From the NCBI GenBank assembly GCA_964035015.1, contig CAXIUP010000141.1:384501-448500 (forward strand): DNA of 64,000 nt. The letters run 5' to 3'. This document shows positions 39,810-50,900 of the stretch, piece after piece. The translations under genes were made by a program, and so were the position numbers. This stretch comes from Corallium rubrum. Taxonomy: Eukaryota > Cnidaria > Anthozoa > Scleralcyonacea > Coralliidae. Numbering within the stretch: the stretch's first letter is position 1; each line of letters begins with the position of its first letter. The notes under the pieces were generated by a model. It ran no database searches. It was not told the origin of the DNA and saw nothing but the letters and a program-made list of their open reading frames with translations.

Positions 39810-41610
39810 TATAGTAACATGAAATGTACGACAGGGCAAACAACAAACAGGGCAACGTTTTATATTAGTGTGTCATACTTGTAAGATCGTAACACGTAAC
39901 TGTATATTGCGTGTTATAGTATAAACCAACCAGTGGACTATTTTAATGCTGCATGCTGATTGTCTGACTCAAAATTCGCATTTTGCTTCTCTGCGACGAC
40001 GCTCGAAATTTGGAAAAAATTCATGAACAAAATCAAAACATTTCAACATGGCGTCGTCGAACGATAGGAAGTGAACATATTATAACGTAAATGAAAACAA
40101 CGATAATAAACCTAGTTAGATCTTTCACCGCCATTTTGTGACAATCATTCTTCTGCGCTCGCAGTATGTACGGAATATTATTATTGACTAGTCACGTGGT
40201 ATGCTGCAGAAAGCCTTTACCAAAAACCGCAATGCATCATGGTAGAGTGGTAACGCTCATCTGTCAAGCAAAATGGCCGCAAAAGAACGGGCATTTTGTG
40301 CGGCAGAGGACTTTTGCTTTTTAAACGAGTGTCACCAAATAAAATAGCAACAAAACTTTTCTTTACGGTTAGGGAGGTTTTTACTCGTATAAGGCAATCG
40401 CGGCGGTTTCTGTTGGAAATATTGACTCGGGTTGATCGAAGATAAACTGACATTCTAGAAGAAGCGTCTTAATGTACAATTGTAGGTGAGTAGACTAGGC
40501 TATTTAATCTCATAAGAATCTTTTGCCATAGGACTAAGCGGCGATGCCCAATTACGTAGATCGCAAATATTTTGTGCATCTGAATGCATGTTGATGACTT
40601 TTTCGTCTCTGCAATCTCGAGCAAGTTTGTCCTTAAAGTGCTTATAGACCCAAATATGATATTACTGCATAGGGATTCTATTCAATGTGTATAGTTGAAT
40701 GCCAAAATATTTTTTGATTTGAACTTTTATTTGTTGTTATATTGAGGTTTGTATTTCCAAAATGATAATGAGAATAACGTCTATGTAGGCATAATTTGCA
40801 TACACGTTCTGTTACACGAGAATCAAATATTACCCAGTTCACATGTTAATGCAATACTTGAATAGTTGCTGCCGACCGAAGGGACTGGTCTTAACTTCGC
40901 TTTTCAAAGGCAGGCACAGCAGGCACACTTATTCTTGACGTTGCCTCGTGCCCAGTCCTTTTTCCGAGCTATGTATAGCCAACCAAGATCTCGATTTGTT
41001 GTATCTACTGCGCATGCGCGAGTAGATACTACGCTATCACCCATGTAAGTTAAGTAAAGTTAACAAAAGAATGCCTTCGGAGCCAATCAAAACACAGAAT
41101 AAAACGATTGACTTACGAGAAACTACCGAAACCAAAATAACTACTGTACACCAAGTATTTCAACTGGCATTATTAAGTCTAATATACAGTATTAATGGAG
41201 TAAAATTGTATGCTGCAGTTGTCAGATGCCATACAAAATCTGTGTCATGAATGTGCAAACATTTATTCTACCTTTTACTGCATGTATGCATATGTATTGA
41301 AGAACAATTAATGTATGGTTACTCTTATAATTTTGATGACATTGCTGGACATCTTTTAGGCATGTTGCCTGCTCGGTGTTTTCGAGTTCTTTTGCCTTTG
41401 ATCGAGTTGGGCTGAGGTGTTTCCGACGGTATTGGTGAATTCATGAGTAGTTGATCAGTAATGTTGCTGACAAGGTTTGTCCATAAAGACAGAATAAACG
41501 AATTTTTAGAGACGCGAAAAAATGCCGTGTTGACATCAGTACCTATGAAGTTTGACTTGAGGACCAGAGACACAAGAAAGGGCCACAGTATATCAAAGAA
41601 CATATACGTA
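39810..41610. other. Intron sequence, no gene recognised
   Basis: AT-rich. TTGCTGCCGACCGAAGGGAC at 40867 is related to TTGCTGCCGAAGGCAGCA at 54929, a short dispersed repeat. A 129-codon minus frame at 41325-41714 has no recognisable motif. Confidence 0.4.
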
Positions 41611-41619
41611 CTGTTTGTG

Positions 41620-41765
41620 TAGGTAATAGCATGGTTTCGAGTGCAATTTGGAAGACAACATGCACGAGTGAGTTTTTCAAAGACTATCAAAATTGAGGTC
41701 TTTGAAAAACTCACGAGTGCGTGTTTTTTTTTTCAAATTGCACTCGAAACCATGCTATTACTTAT
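41620..41765. repeat. Palindromic MITE followed by poly(G)
   Basis: AATAGCATGGTTTCGAGTGC is mirrored by GCACTCGAAACCATGCTATT, and CTTTGAAAAACTCACGAGTG by its complement. A run of about 21 G lies at 41840-41860. Confidence 0.8.
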
Positions 41766-41911
41766 TAATAATATACATGAAAAAATTTATCATAAAGAGA
41801 ATCTTTCTAATCAAAATGCTTTGTTCAAATAACATACATGGGGGGGGGGGGGGGGGGGGGAATTAACAGGAAGAGCTTTTTTTCTAGGAAAAAATGATTT
41901 TTGTGCAAATT

Positions 41912-43436
41912 AAACTAGATCCCAAGGATAGTGCAAAGTTTCTAGTCAAAGATAATAACAATTTTTGCCACGTGTATGGACAGAGCTGCCAGCCCCGCAA
42001 CCTGCCAGCCCATTTTCTAAAGCAAAGCCCAAGTTAATTTAATACAAGCGAAAACTCAGACAAACAACCCAAAATAGAATCTCGATGGATTCTTAAAAAG
42101 TCATTTTCTCTTCAAGAACGAGAAAAAAAATTATAAACTCCGACAAAGATGAATACTGACGTCTTTTGTGCCCTTCACTATTGTTTTCCGGTCTGTTTAA
42201 TAACATCAAGGTCTTTTTATACATCTCGCAATTTTGGCATAAAAAGCTTGGCGTATCACAAGAATTCCGATACTAATACGTATCGTGTGACGTCCAGTCA
42301 ATCCAGATCAAAATTGACTAAAATTTGCCAAGTGGATGTAAAGATAAGTAAGTTTTTGTTGCCTTCACAAATTACGATCGTCTGATGATTATGTTGCTAG
42401 CTTCACGTTATGTAGCTTTGCGAATCGTCTGCCCAATCACGCGCTAAGTTCACGCAGGTACAGATACATGTAGAACTGAAACATTCATGTTTAATACATG
42501 GCCAGGGTTCTTCGTACAGTTGTTTATTGAACGCCAAATCAAAATGCGAAGACAGTCTACAATCTCCAGTCTTCAGAATTTGTTACTGAGCTGACGTGCA
42601 AAACCGCTCGAGCGCCACCGGTGTAACAACATCGTCAACATGCCACACCAATGCACCATATTAAAGTTAAATATAAAGCTTTTAATATTTATTCGCACCT
42701 TCCGCAAGGCAGACCATATTTAATTAGCCATGCAGTTAAGCCTAGAAATTCGTTGTTTCGAGAAGAAAATTGATCACTCCTTTGCGTTTCTCCGCCATTG
42801 TTGTATTTGCCAAACAAAACCACGCGTGCGCAGTGCTATTCGTCTTTCAAGAAATATCCATACATATTAAGGTACTGTTGTGGACTCTACACAATTCACG
42901 CGGACACAGCTACTGTTATAATTCTTTTATTTGTACAGCAAAAAGACAATCACTTTCCAAATATTCGAGAATTTCTTTCGAGTGTCAAATAGATATGAGA
43001 ACTCGTAGCCATCTTAACACAGAATAATAAACATGTGTCTCTGACGTCATCAACTAGTACTCAGTTTCTCGCGGCGAACTAAACTTATTATATAAAGTTA
43101 TTAAACAATTAAATCTCAAAAAATCCGAAACAGGTACAAACCTGTCTGTTATCACTCTTTAGGGCTTACGAGCTTTAAGCGACATAAATATTTGTCGTCT
43201 ATGAAAGACTGACTGGTTTTAGCCTTTCAACTATGAAAAGTATGTATGTCGTTAAACCTGGTAAGTTTACCCCCCGGAAAGTTTACACTATCTATCTATG
43301 TATCTATCTATGTTCGTGTGAATTTTCGCCACTCATCACAATACTGCAAAGTTTCTGTGAAACTATCTAACTATGTTCGTGTGAATTTTCGCCACTCATC
43401 ACAATACTGCAAAGTTTCTGTGAAACTTTGCACTAA
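41912..43436. repeat. Dispersed repeat, copy B
   Basis: Uninterrupted relative of 28625-30507. It lacks the 528-bp MITE and has a ~70-bp internal duplication near its end (GTGTGAATTTTCGCCACTCA repeated at about 43317 and 43379). The GTGCAAAGTTTC/GAAACTTTGCAC inverted words are present at both ends. Confidence 0.75.
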
Positions 43437-43439
43437 AAA

Positions 43440-44225
43440 ATTACAAAATTTGCACTATTTCATTTTTCTGCACTGAATTACACTAAAATTGCACTCCTCT
43501 CAGCCAATCAGAATTGAGAAATTTTTTCATGTATATTATTAACCTAGTAACGGCTTTCTCCTTGTTTGAATAGCTTTACCTTGTGCAAGTGACCGAGTTA
43601 TAGTTGATCAGTTAAAGCGGATGACAATTGTCTTCATCTTAAACATGCTTACAAAGGCTTTACAATGTTTACAACTGCACACGCCGGCGATCGCCGGTAG
43701 ACCTAGTGCGTAAAAGATGACGAGCTATTTCAAAACAGGTTGGCCCTGGCCTTGTTGCTTTATAGTCCGACAACTACAAAATGCAAGTATAATAATAAGC
43801 ACCGAATAGAGCAAATAGCCTACAGGTAAGATATCAATATGTGAACTGTTCAGTGCATGTCTAGATATCGCGTAGGTGTCGCGTGTTATGTCGTATTACA
43901 TTTGGAAACGCGTGTTTCAAAACATGTTTAAATATTTTCTGTTTGTCCGAATTTAAATAAATTCTATATAAAAATGATCGCTTGATTCTGCCGAATCCGA
44001 CACTGTAGGTTTTGTTTACTAAATATATTAGATCCGTTGTTTAATTTCCAGAAAAACGGCCTTGTTTACATCTATATTACATTAGCAAACCTTCGTCGCT
44101 TCCTGCACCGCTGCAGTTCATATAAGACCATAGATTCTATTTGTGAAAATCTTTGCAAATATGCAATGCATTGCCATTGCCATGTAGTCTTGCTAGAGTA
44201 CGCACAGGCTACGCGAAGCTTTAAG
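43440..44225. other. Intron sequence; part of a repeat shared with ~37.9-38.2 kb
   Basis: AATGATCGCTTGATTCTGCC near 43974 matches ATGATCGCTTGAATCTACCG near 38103. Both lie 120-260 bases before the hairpin terminus at 38219 and 44230, so they are copies of one element. Confidence 0.5.
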
Positions 44226-44229
44226 AAAT

Positions 44230-44266
44230 CAGTAGCCCGAGTGAACGCCTGAGCAGACGTCTTGTT
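44230..44266 (+). repeat. Conserved hairpin terminus (copy 2)
   Basis: AGCCCGAGTGAACGCCTGAG followed by CAGACGTCTTGTTTC, nearly identical to 38219-38255. Confidence 0.45.
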
Positions 44267-44939
44267 TCAAGTTAAAACACAACATGGTCTGAGAGCATAG
44301 ACAATTTTGGCAGTTTTTGCAGTAGGCATTAACGCAGTAGATACATACACATCTGGGCGTGCCTATTTTTAAATTTTGCGTTTGTTTGTCGGCATTACGT
44401 CATCCATATATGAGCTGATGTGACTCGGTCGGTTGGTTCAGCTTCTCGAAGTTCTTCCTCGACAGAAAATTCACGGTAAGAACAAATACATCATGTCTTT
44501 ACTTTCTCGTGGAAGATGAAGGTTTCAGTTGCCAGTCTCGAGAAAAGCAGTGCTCTTTCATGAGTTTATCAGTACTGTTAAGTGTTAATAGCAAACTATT
44601 CCAGTTATCGAGTGAAATTCGACAACCATCGACAATGTCTTAGACAATGTCCAAGTACAAGGAGACAACATGTACTTTACTTGAATGCTTTTAACAATGA
44701 CCTCATTCCTCGTGAGGGATTTCTGTCGTTGAACAACTTACCAACTGTTGTCAACCTCTGATCAACACACTTGTGAGTTGTGAACTGTCTTACAATTTCA
44801 GCGAGGAGAGTTTATCTTGTCGACAGGGGCGTTGGAAGCGGGGGGGGGGGGTGGGGTGCCCCCCCCCCCACTTTTTAACAAGCCCAGTAATAAACAAGGC
44901 CAGTAATAAAGTTATGATTAAGAAAATCACTAACCCTAG

Positions 44940-45930
44940 CTAACCCACGACTTTGAATAAAGATATAATAGAAATTTGAATGCAGATATTCAATGTCCGC
45001 AAAAGTGTTGTCTTTTGAGTATTGCATAGCATGTTATTGTTACTTCGAAGATTGTAAACCTGGTTTTTTTCTGAAATTTGATACAGCTCCACAATAGCTT
45101 TAGGCGCATCATTGTTGAGTATTTTGTGCATTAACACCAGCAACTGCTCAAGTCGGTAATAATTTAGTGGATACCAATTCAATATTTTTTAAATATCTGT
45201 CGAACGAATTTCATAATTATCTCCACTTATTACTCTGGCTGCTCGATTTTGTAATTTCTGTAATTTTAATTGTAGCGACACATTGCAATTACCCCAGACC
45301 AAAGAGCAGTAATGGAATATATAGTTTAATAAGTTTTATGGCTCCAATGCTTTTTGGTACTTTCTTGCTAATGCTGTCAACATGTTTTTCCCAGTTTAAT
45401 TTCTCATCTATTATCACACCTAGACTTTTAGCAGTTTTTACTCTTTTAATTGATTTACCGTCAATAGTAATATTTGGGTCTTCTGTAAATTTTGTTATTT
45501 GATTACGTCAATTAACATGTATTCTGTCTTAGAAACATTTAATGTCAACTTATTCGCTACTAACCAAGTGTGAATTTTTGTTAAATCATAAATTTTTGTT
45601 AATTTCATTTGAATTTGGTCTGGGAAATTTCCTGTAGCCGTGACATTTGTATCATCTGCAAACATCGAAGGCTTTGAATATTCTAAACAATTTGGAAGAT
45701 CATTGATGTATAATAAAAATAAGAGTGGGCCTAGGTTTGATCCTTGAGGGACACCTACACCACACTTAATTTCTTTGTTAGAGGATAGTTATATTATTAA
45801 CTTTGCAAGACTGTTTACGGCAGTTAAGGTATGATTTAAACCATTTTAATGGTATTTCAGTTATACCATATAAACTGAGTTTACTGATGAGATTTGATGA
45901 TCAACCGTGTCAAAAGCCTTCCTTGTAAAG
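44940..45930 (-). pseudogene. Non-LTR (LINE) reverse transcriptase, 5'-truncated and broken
   Basis: Minus-strand frames carry RT motifs in order: KAFDTVDHQ near 45920, GVPQGSNLGPLLFLLYINDL, SMFADDTNV (catalytic FADD), KSLGVIIDEKLNWEKHVDSI (thumb) and LVLMHKILNNDAPKAIVELY (C-terminal region). The order and spellings fit CR1/jockey/RTE-like LINEs. Several frame breaks and the missing 5' half make it inactive. It ends near a GGGGGGGGGGTGGGGTGCCC low-complexity stretch at 44838-44870. Confidence 0.8.
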
Positions 45931-46203
45931 GTTCTTGTTCTTTGGTGTTTCACGCTGAATGTCAACGGAAGTGTAACGCACCTGGCAAGCCTCGTTAGTT
46001 GATCGTTCATGCGGAACGATCGCACGTGTTATTTGTGAAATATCTTCCCTCAGGAGATCGATAGCGGTCCAAAGTGAATTTATTTCTTGTTCAGTTTCGT
46101 TCAGTTTTTGTTTTAGGTTTTCAGCGTTAGATTGATTGTCGGTTTCACCATCATCTTTTGACTGATTCGGTTGGTGTTGTTGACGCTTCTTGATTTCAGT
46201 CAT
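45910..46203 (-). pseudogene. Coiled-coil ORF, probable retroelement ORF1 piece
   Basis: MTEIKKRQQHQPNQSKDDGE opens a charged, heptad-like segment (LKQKLNETEQEINSLWTAID). It ends GF* just where the LINE RT begins. Position and coiled coil fit an ORF1-like protein, but no RNA-binding motif is visible. Confidence 0.4.
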
Positions 46204-46284
46204 ATCTTCACATAGAGTGTTTATAAGTTTCGTATTATATACATGCTATTGATTTTTCAAGTCTCGATTCCATTATGACCAGCT

Positions 46285-46560
46285 CTAGTTTGAATGTTTG
46301 ATACCCTCGATGTCTGTTAAGAGCTCTTGACATCTACACGAGCAAAAATTATCTTGCTTCACCACTGCGGAGGTATCGGTCGCTTGTCTGTCAACTGGAT
46401 AGTCTACCATTTCCATGTACTTATAAATTCTGTCCTGTAGATCTTTCTTAAGACCGGACTTTTTCAATCCTCGTGCCCCCAGCTCGTCTTTCGATTCATC
46501 CACTTTTAGTTGATTTACTGGCTTTCCATTAATCAATATACATCTACTTAGTGCTGGGGT
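46285..46560 (-). pseudogene. SAP-domain fragment
   Basis: The minus frame reads LKVDESKDELGARGLKKSGL then KKDLQDRIYKYME. This is a SAP DNA-binding helix-extended-helix motif, with Ser replacing the common Leu. A Cys-rich end (FCSCRCQELL) follows. It abuts the coiled-coil ORF downstream and the inverted DIRS segment upstream, so it probably belongs to ORF1 of the same retroelement. The longer frame start at 46662 reads into DIRS sequence. Confidence 0.55.
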
Positions 46561-47030
46561 GCAAGCTTTCTGGGACAGAATACAGGGGGTCAGTGGCAGC
46601 AGGAAGAGGCCAAAGCTCATATCAATGTGTTGGAACTGAAAGCAGACAACCTTGCAATTCAAGCATTCGTCAAGAGCACATCATCACATCCACACCACAT
46701 CCAACTCCTCATGGACAACTCGACAGCAGTATACTACATAACCAAAAGAGGAGGGGCACGATCACCGTCGCTAGCATCACTGGCACTGGAAATATGGACA
46801 TTCTGTCTTTCACCTTTCACAGCAGATTTGGGTGACAGCGAAACATGTTGCAAAATCTGCATCGATGTTGGTGACACCTGCATCAAGAAACTTCAACAAC
46901 CGGACCGAGTGGACATTGGAAAGAGAGATCTTCCGGAAGACAAGCCGACGTTCTATGTACCAGAAGTCGACCTATTTGCATCCCAAAAAGATATTTATAT
47001 ATATTTATCCGATATAGATATTTATCCAAT
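46545..47030 (+). pseudogene. DIRS RNase H segment in inverted orientation
   Basis: The plus strand reads GWGASFLGQNTGGQWQQEEA, then HINVLELKADNLAIQAF, IQLLMDNSTAVYYI and LASLALEIWTFCL, the DIRS-type RNase H series. It continues, after frame breaks, to a VPEVDLFASQ motif. The matching upstream RT half lies on the minus strand at 47310-48416, so this half has been inverted relative to it. Confidence 0.7.
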
Positions 47031-47099
47031 ATAGATCTTTATCCGAGGACAGCGTGCGGACGTGTCTGAATGATCTCTGAATCTCGATAAATTTTCGAA

Positions 47100-47309
47100 A
47101 TGCAAATCTCTGTGAAAAACTTTGTAGGAAAGACTATTATTCTCGAAGTAGAACCAAGCGATACGATCGATAATGTGAAGACCAAGATCTATCATAAAGA
47201 AGGAATTCTGCCCTGTGAACAGCGACTTACCTTCGCCGAGAATCAACTCGAAGACGACCGAACCTTGGAAGAATATAACGTTGAGAAACAATCCATCCTA
47301 ACCTTTCTT
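47100..47309 (+). pseudogene. Divergent ubiquitin fragment (70 of 76 residues)
   Basis: The frame starts [20 protein letters not shown] and continues [10 protein letters not shown] and [12 protein letters not shown], unmistakably ubiquitin. Relative to ubiquitin, K48 is Asn, I44 is Thr and L8 is Phe, while K6, K11, K27, K29, K33 and K63 are kept. The frame runs into DIRS sequence before the LRLRGG tail, so it cannot be conjugated. It sits exactly at the junction between the two opposed DIRS halves. Confidence 0.75.
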
Positions 47310-48416
47310 GGAAGCATGCCATCCGTGGATATTGTCATATCGAATGGCGGAAGTGTTAATGTCACTTGGTTGTGCTGTGTTAGTTGGCTCGATGACCACC
47401 ACTCCAATTCTTTGGACGCTTCTTTCGTCAAGGAGATTTGAAAAGTCTTGGATCTGGTGAAACGACCGTTCTTGTGTAGGGCTGCGATGTAGAGTCGTTG
47501 AAGGGCTCGGTAATACAATGGTACCTCCCAAATTCCGATCCTGGCAGTCTGGTTCATTCGACCCAACAGTGCTGATAGCACCACCATCGAACCTGCTCGT
47601 CTCTTCGCAAACTCCTGCACTCTGTCTGCAAGTTCTGGAGTTTGTCTTGAGGAACTGCAATGAATGGTCATCTTCTTGGAGTCCAGAGATGCCCCCAGGA
47701 AGACAACTGTTTGCGTTGGTGATGGTGAGCATTTCTCTTGATTGTTAATGAAACCGAGATCCGTGAGTAAGGTAGTTACTAGTTGAAATATCTTCTGTAA
47801 TTCGGCTGCATTCTGGTGGAGAATTAACAGGTCGTCCAAATAAATCACTACTCGTATTCCTGAAGATCGGAGAATGGAAATTACTGGTTTCAGCAGTTTG
47901 GTGAATGCTCGGAGATGCCGATGACAGGCCAAATGGCAAACACTGGTACTCGTATGTCACCCCTTGAAATTTGAATCGGAGCTTTACCACAAACATTGTT
48001 GACAAGAATTGATCGTCCTGATCCTGGACCTCCTTCACTGCTCCTTTTGCAACCAGATCCACTATTGCCTGAGACAATAAGGTTTTTTGTTCCATCGATC
48101 TGGCCTTGGTTATCCTTTTGCGCCACTGACGAGGCTTCGAAATTAGGATGCGATAACCCTCTACTGTTTCCAGGACTGATTTATCGGAAGTTATTATTTT
48201 CCAATTTTGTACAATTTTTCTTAGACGACCTGCTGTTTGTGATTCTGTAGACTTGATTTTGTTGAATTTGGGGGTCTCTTTTGATAGCCTTGCTCGTTTG
48301 GCAAAGGGAGGTCTGACTGACGTTGAGTGGTCATATATTGAACTTGGGTTTGGGTGGGATGGTTTCTTGTCGGACCATTTTCGTTTTTCCCACTGGCGCT
48401 GTGTATGGGGCAGCAA
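47310..48416 (-). pseudogene. DIRS-type reverse transcriptase, frameshifted
   Basis: The upstream frame (47745-48416) has ILISKPRQWRKRITKARSME-type linker text and YEYQCLPFGLSSASPS. After a frameshift near 47900 the next frame reads RSSGIRVVIYLDDLLIL (catalytic YLDD), VVFLGASLDSKKMTI and [10 protein letters not shown], where RNase H should begin. DIRS elements use such RT-RNase H fusions together with a tyrosine recombinase, which I do not see here. Coding stops at the ubiquitin/inversion junction. Confidence 0.75.
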
Positions 48417-49287
48417 TCATCTTCGCGTTTGTCTTGGAGTGGTCATGCTCACTTTGCACAACTTGGTGGAATTTATCTGGAAAGTGATGCTTATCGGTTG
48501 GAATATCTTCTTTGAGAATTATCTTGACGACATCTGTTAGGTATCCAGCGAAACGCTTTTGCCTCCAGCCATTAAGGCGAATATTGGCATTACCTAATAG
48601 GACTAATGCATCTTCCAGATAGGATTTGATTTCGTCTGGATCAGGGCCACTGGTTTCTTCACCCTCTTCTGGATTGGGTGGTTCATCTAACCGGTCTAAT
48701 GCTGCTGCAGTGTGTCTTGCTACAGTTAATGGGGCTTGTCTTTCAACAAGGCCATCATCAGACAAAAACACTTCTTTTGTCTTGTGATAACCAAACTTCT
48801 CTTTGACGCATTCTTTTGTGCCTGTCTCCATTGTTGGAGCAATAAGCACTTCTTCCATCCCTTTTATGGGGGGATATTTCTGCATCAGATCACACCAAAC
48901 CTCTTTGGTGAGTCGTTTGGTGAAGGCAGTTGTCAGAAATTTAGATACTTCGTCAGATAAGACAGCCTCTTTTGTTTCGGTATAGAATCTAGCCAAACGG
49001 CTGTTTGGAGATTCTTCGACCTGTTCTTGGTCGCTCTTTTCTTCTGAAGGGTTTAACTGAATCGACTTGGGTTTTAGTGCTTCTTTTAGAAGTGTCGGTA
49101 GCGTCTGCTGAAGTGTACTAGTGACTTGTTCGTTCACTATCTGTCGTATATCATCACCACTCAGCGACGATCTGTCCGAGCTGGTACTCTGGACAGCTTT
49201 CTCCATTTCCTGCGAGGCTGGTACCTGCAGGTTGGATGGAGTCTTTCGTCCCCACAATCGAGATTTCTGTGGGATTGAAGTCATCAA
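48331..49287 (-). pseudogene. DIRS Gag-like ORF
   Basis: A 318-codon minus frame begins MTSIPQKSRLWGRK after a second Met. It includes SRLARFYTETKEAVLSDEVS and LVLLGNANIRLNGWRQKRFA. The last overlaps in style with the LGNAxxxxxxxRRxxxL region common to DIRS Gag proteins. It overlaps the RT frame by 86 bases, as DIRS ORFs often do. The frame is intact, but its partner genes are broken. Confidence 0.6.
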
Positions 49288-49289
49288 TT

Positions 49290-49870
49290 CCGTGCATACG
49301 TACGTCTCACTATCAACATAACATCAAAGAGAATTACTCGCTTACCTCACTATTAGTCATGTGTTTTGTCGAAAACCTTGAGGATTATGAATATTTGTGA
49401 TGGATTGTAATCGATTTTCTCGAGCTTGTAAATGTGAGTCCAACCGAAGCTTTGCCCACGAAATAAGAGGATGGTTAATACGCATGACAAAAATTTTGTG
49501 GGTCCCAGACCGCTGCTGGCCGCGGATCTGCACCAGTATTGCGAGTATCAGTCGGAGAACGTACGAAGGAGAATCCTCTGCACTAGTACTCTGCCAACTT
49601 TCGGTCGATATCTGGCACAAATAGTCGATATCTGGTACAAATATGGTCTAAATCGTCGAATATCTTAACCATCCTCTACTCTTTAGCGTTTGCGCTTAAC
49701 AATATGTAAACCTGCATCGTTTTCCATTGTGTTTTAATTATTTTTATGCATTTTTAAACAATATTGCCAAAAATAAGAATCAGAGAAAGGCCAGGGGGAG
49801 TACTATCGTATTCGTAGATGTTTAGCCATTTTTCAAAATACATGCATTTACGGATTGCACGGCTAGCGCT
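49290..49870. other. Flank of the DIRS block, no gene recognised
   Basis: TCGATATCTGGCACAAATA and TCGATATCTGGTACAAATA are adjacent near-repeats at 49600-49640. No LTR or circular-junction repeat of DIRS could be picked out. Confidence 0.35.
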
Positions 49871-49939
49871 ATGGAGGACGACCAAGAAGAGCTCAATGTT
49901 ATTGTATCCATTGAGACATTGCGAAAATGTCAATTAATG
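49871..49939 (+). CDS. Possible first coding exon of an unknown plus-strand gene
   Basis: ATG opens 23 codons, MEDDQEELNVIVSIETLRKC QLM, ending exactly at GTAAGTATG, a strong donor. No downstream exon was identified and the protein start matches nothing I know. The stretch lies in the large first intron of the Ig gene on the opposite strand. It could be chance. Confidence 0.25.
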
Positions 49940-50215
49940 GTAAGTATGTACTGCGGTTATTTATTTTTAATAGTTACTCCAGACAAGTTACTTGCCCCAG
50001 CCTATAATATATATTAGCCCGGGGCAATTAACTTGATTTATGCGTGGTTGGGAAAATAAGCTTTAAATCTATGGTCACCGCGAATGCGATAAAGGATTTA
50101 TCATCGCGAGGTCTTCGGCCCTCACTCCTCAGTAAATAACTTACTGACGTAGTTAGGTCAGGTTCGGTAACTAACCTATACTAATTCTTTGAACGTTTTC
50201 ATGGCGATAAAGTAA

Positions 50216-50702
50216 TATAAATAAGTTTTGTGGAAACACCACGTAAAATATTTCTTTGCTAAGCTTTCGGGCTGTTGACTCAGGCCTTCATCAGAGCAAT
50301 GACAACAAGTTGTTGGCTCACGTCATTTATAAACTAAGCAACTGATCAATTAAATCACGTAAGAATACAATGGCGTATCACGTTAATTTTATTAATTAGA
50401 AAACAAAATCAAGAAAGTTCTCCGAATAGGGCACGCCACGTGCTTATTTCTCAGGAGGGGCAGCCATTAAATAGCACGTGGCGTGCCCTATTCGGAGAAC
50501 ATTCTTGATTTTGTTTTCTAATTAATAAAATTAACGTGATACGCCTTTGTATTCTCACGTGATTTAATTGATCAGTTGCTTAGTTTATAAATGACGTGAG
50601 CCAACAACTTGTTGTCATTGCTCTGATGAGGCCTGAGTCAACAGGCCGAAAGCTTAGCAAAGAAATATTTTACGTGGTGTTTCCACAAAACTTATTTATA
50701 TA
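50216..50702. repeat. Inner palindrome (~230-bp arms) with hammerhead-like cores
   Basis: The arms run from AATATAAATAAGTTTTGTGG to its complement and turn near 50455. Each arm has a CTGATGA...GAAA core (minus 50265-50294, plus 50623-50651). They resemble two Penelope-type terminal regions joined tail to tail. Confidence 0.75.
50623..50651 (+). ncRNA. Hammerhead ribozyme-like core
   Basis: CTGATGA is followed by a six-pair stem (GGCCTG, loop AGTCAA, CAGGCC) and GAAA, the conserved catalytic core and stem II of a hammerhead. Stems I and III are not convincing by eye, so activity is uncertain. Confidence 0.4.
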
Positions 50703-50900
50703 ACCTATACTAGTTACCGAGGTTGAGGTAACTAACCTACTTAGTTCAAGATCACCGAGGTAGGCTAAGAAAACTGAGATACTGAATTCGTTATCACAGA
50801 GTCTGTCTAATAAACACTTCGGTCGCGATGATAAATCCTTTATCACATTTAACGCTTATTTTCCCAACCACGCATAAATCAAGTTAATTGCCCCAGGTAA

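Larger units (their letters stand above)
50015..50900. repeat. Outer foldback interrupted by an inner palindrome
   Basis: AACTTGATTTATGCGTGGTT and GGGAAAATAAGC at the left are mirrored by GCTTATTTTCCC and AACCACGCATAAATCAAGTT at the right. GATAAAGGATTTATC is paired with GATAAATCCTTTATC. Confidence 0.75.

Noticed and set aside
41325..41714. 129-codon minus frame as a gene
   Set aside because: No recognisable motif, and its 5' part lies in a palindromic MITE.
45167..45502. 111-codon hydrophobic plus-strand protein
   Set aside because: Antisense of LINE reverse transcriptase coding sequence.
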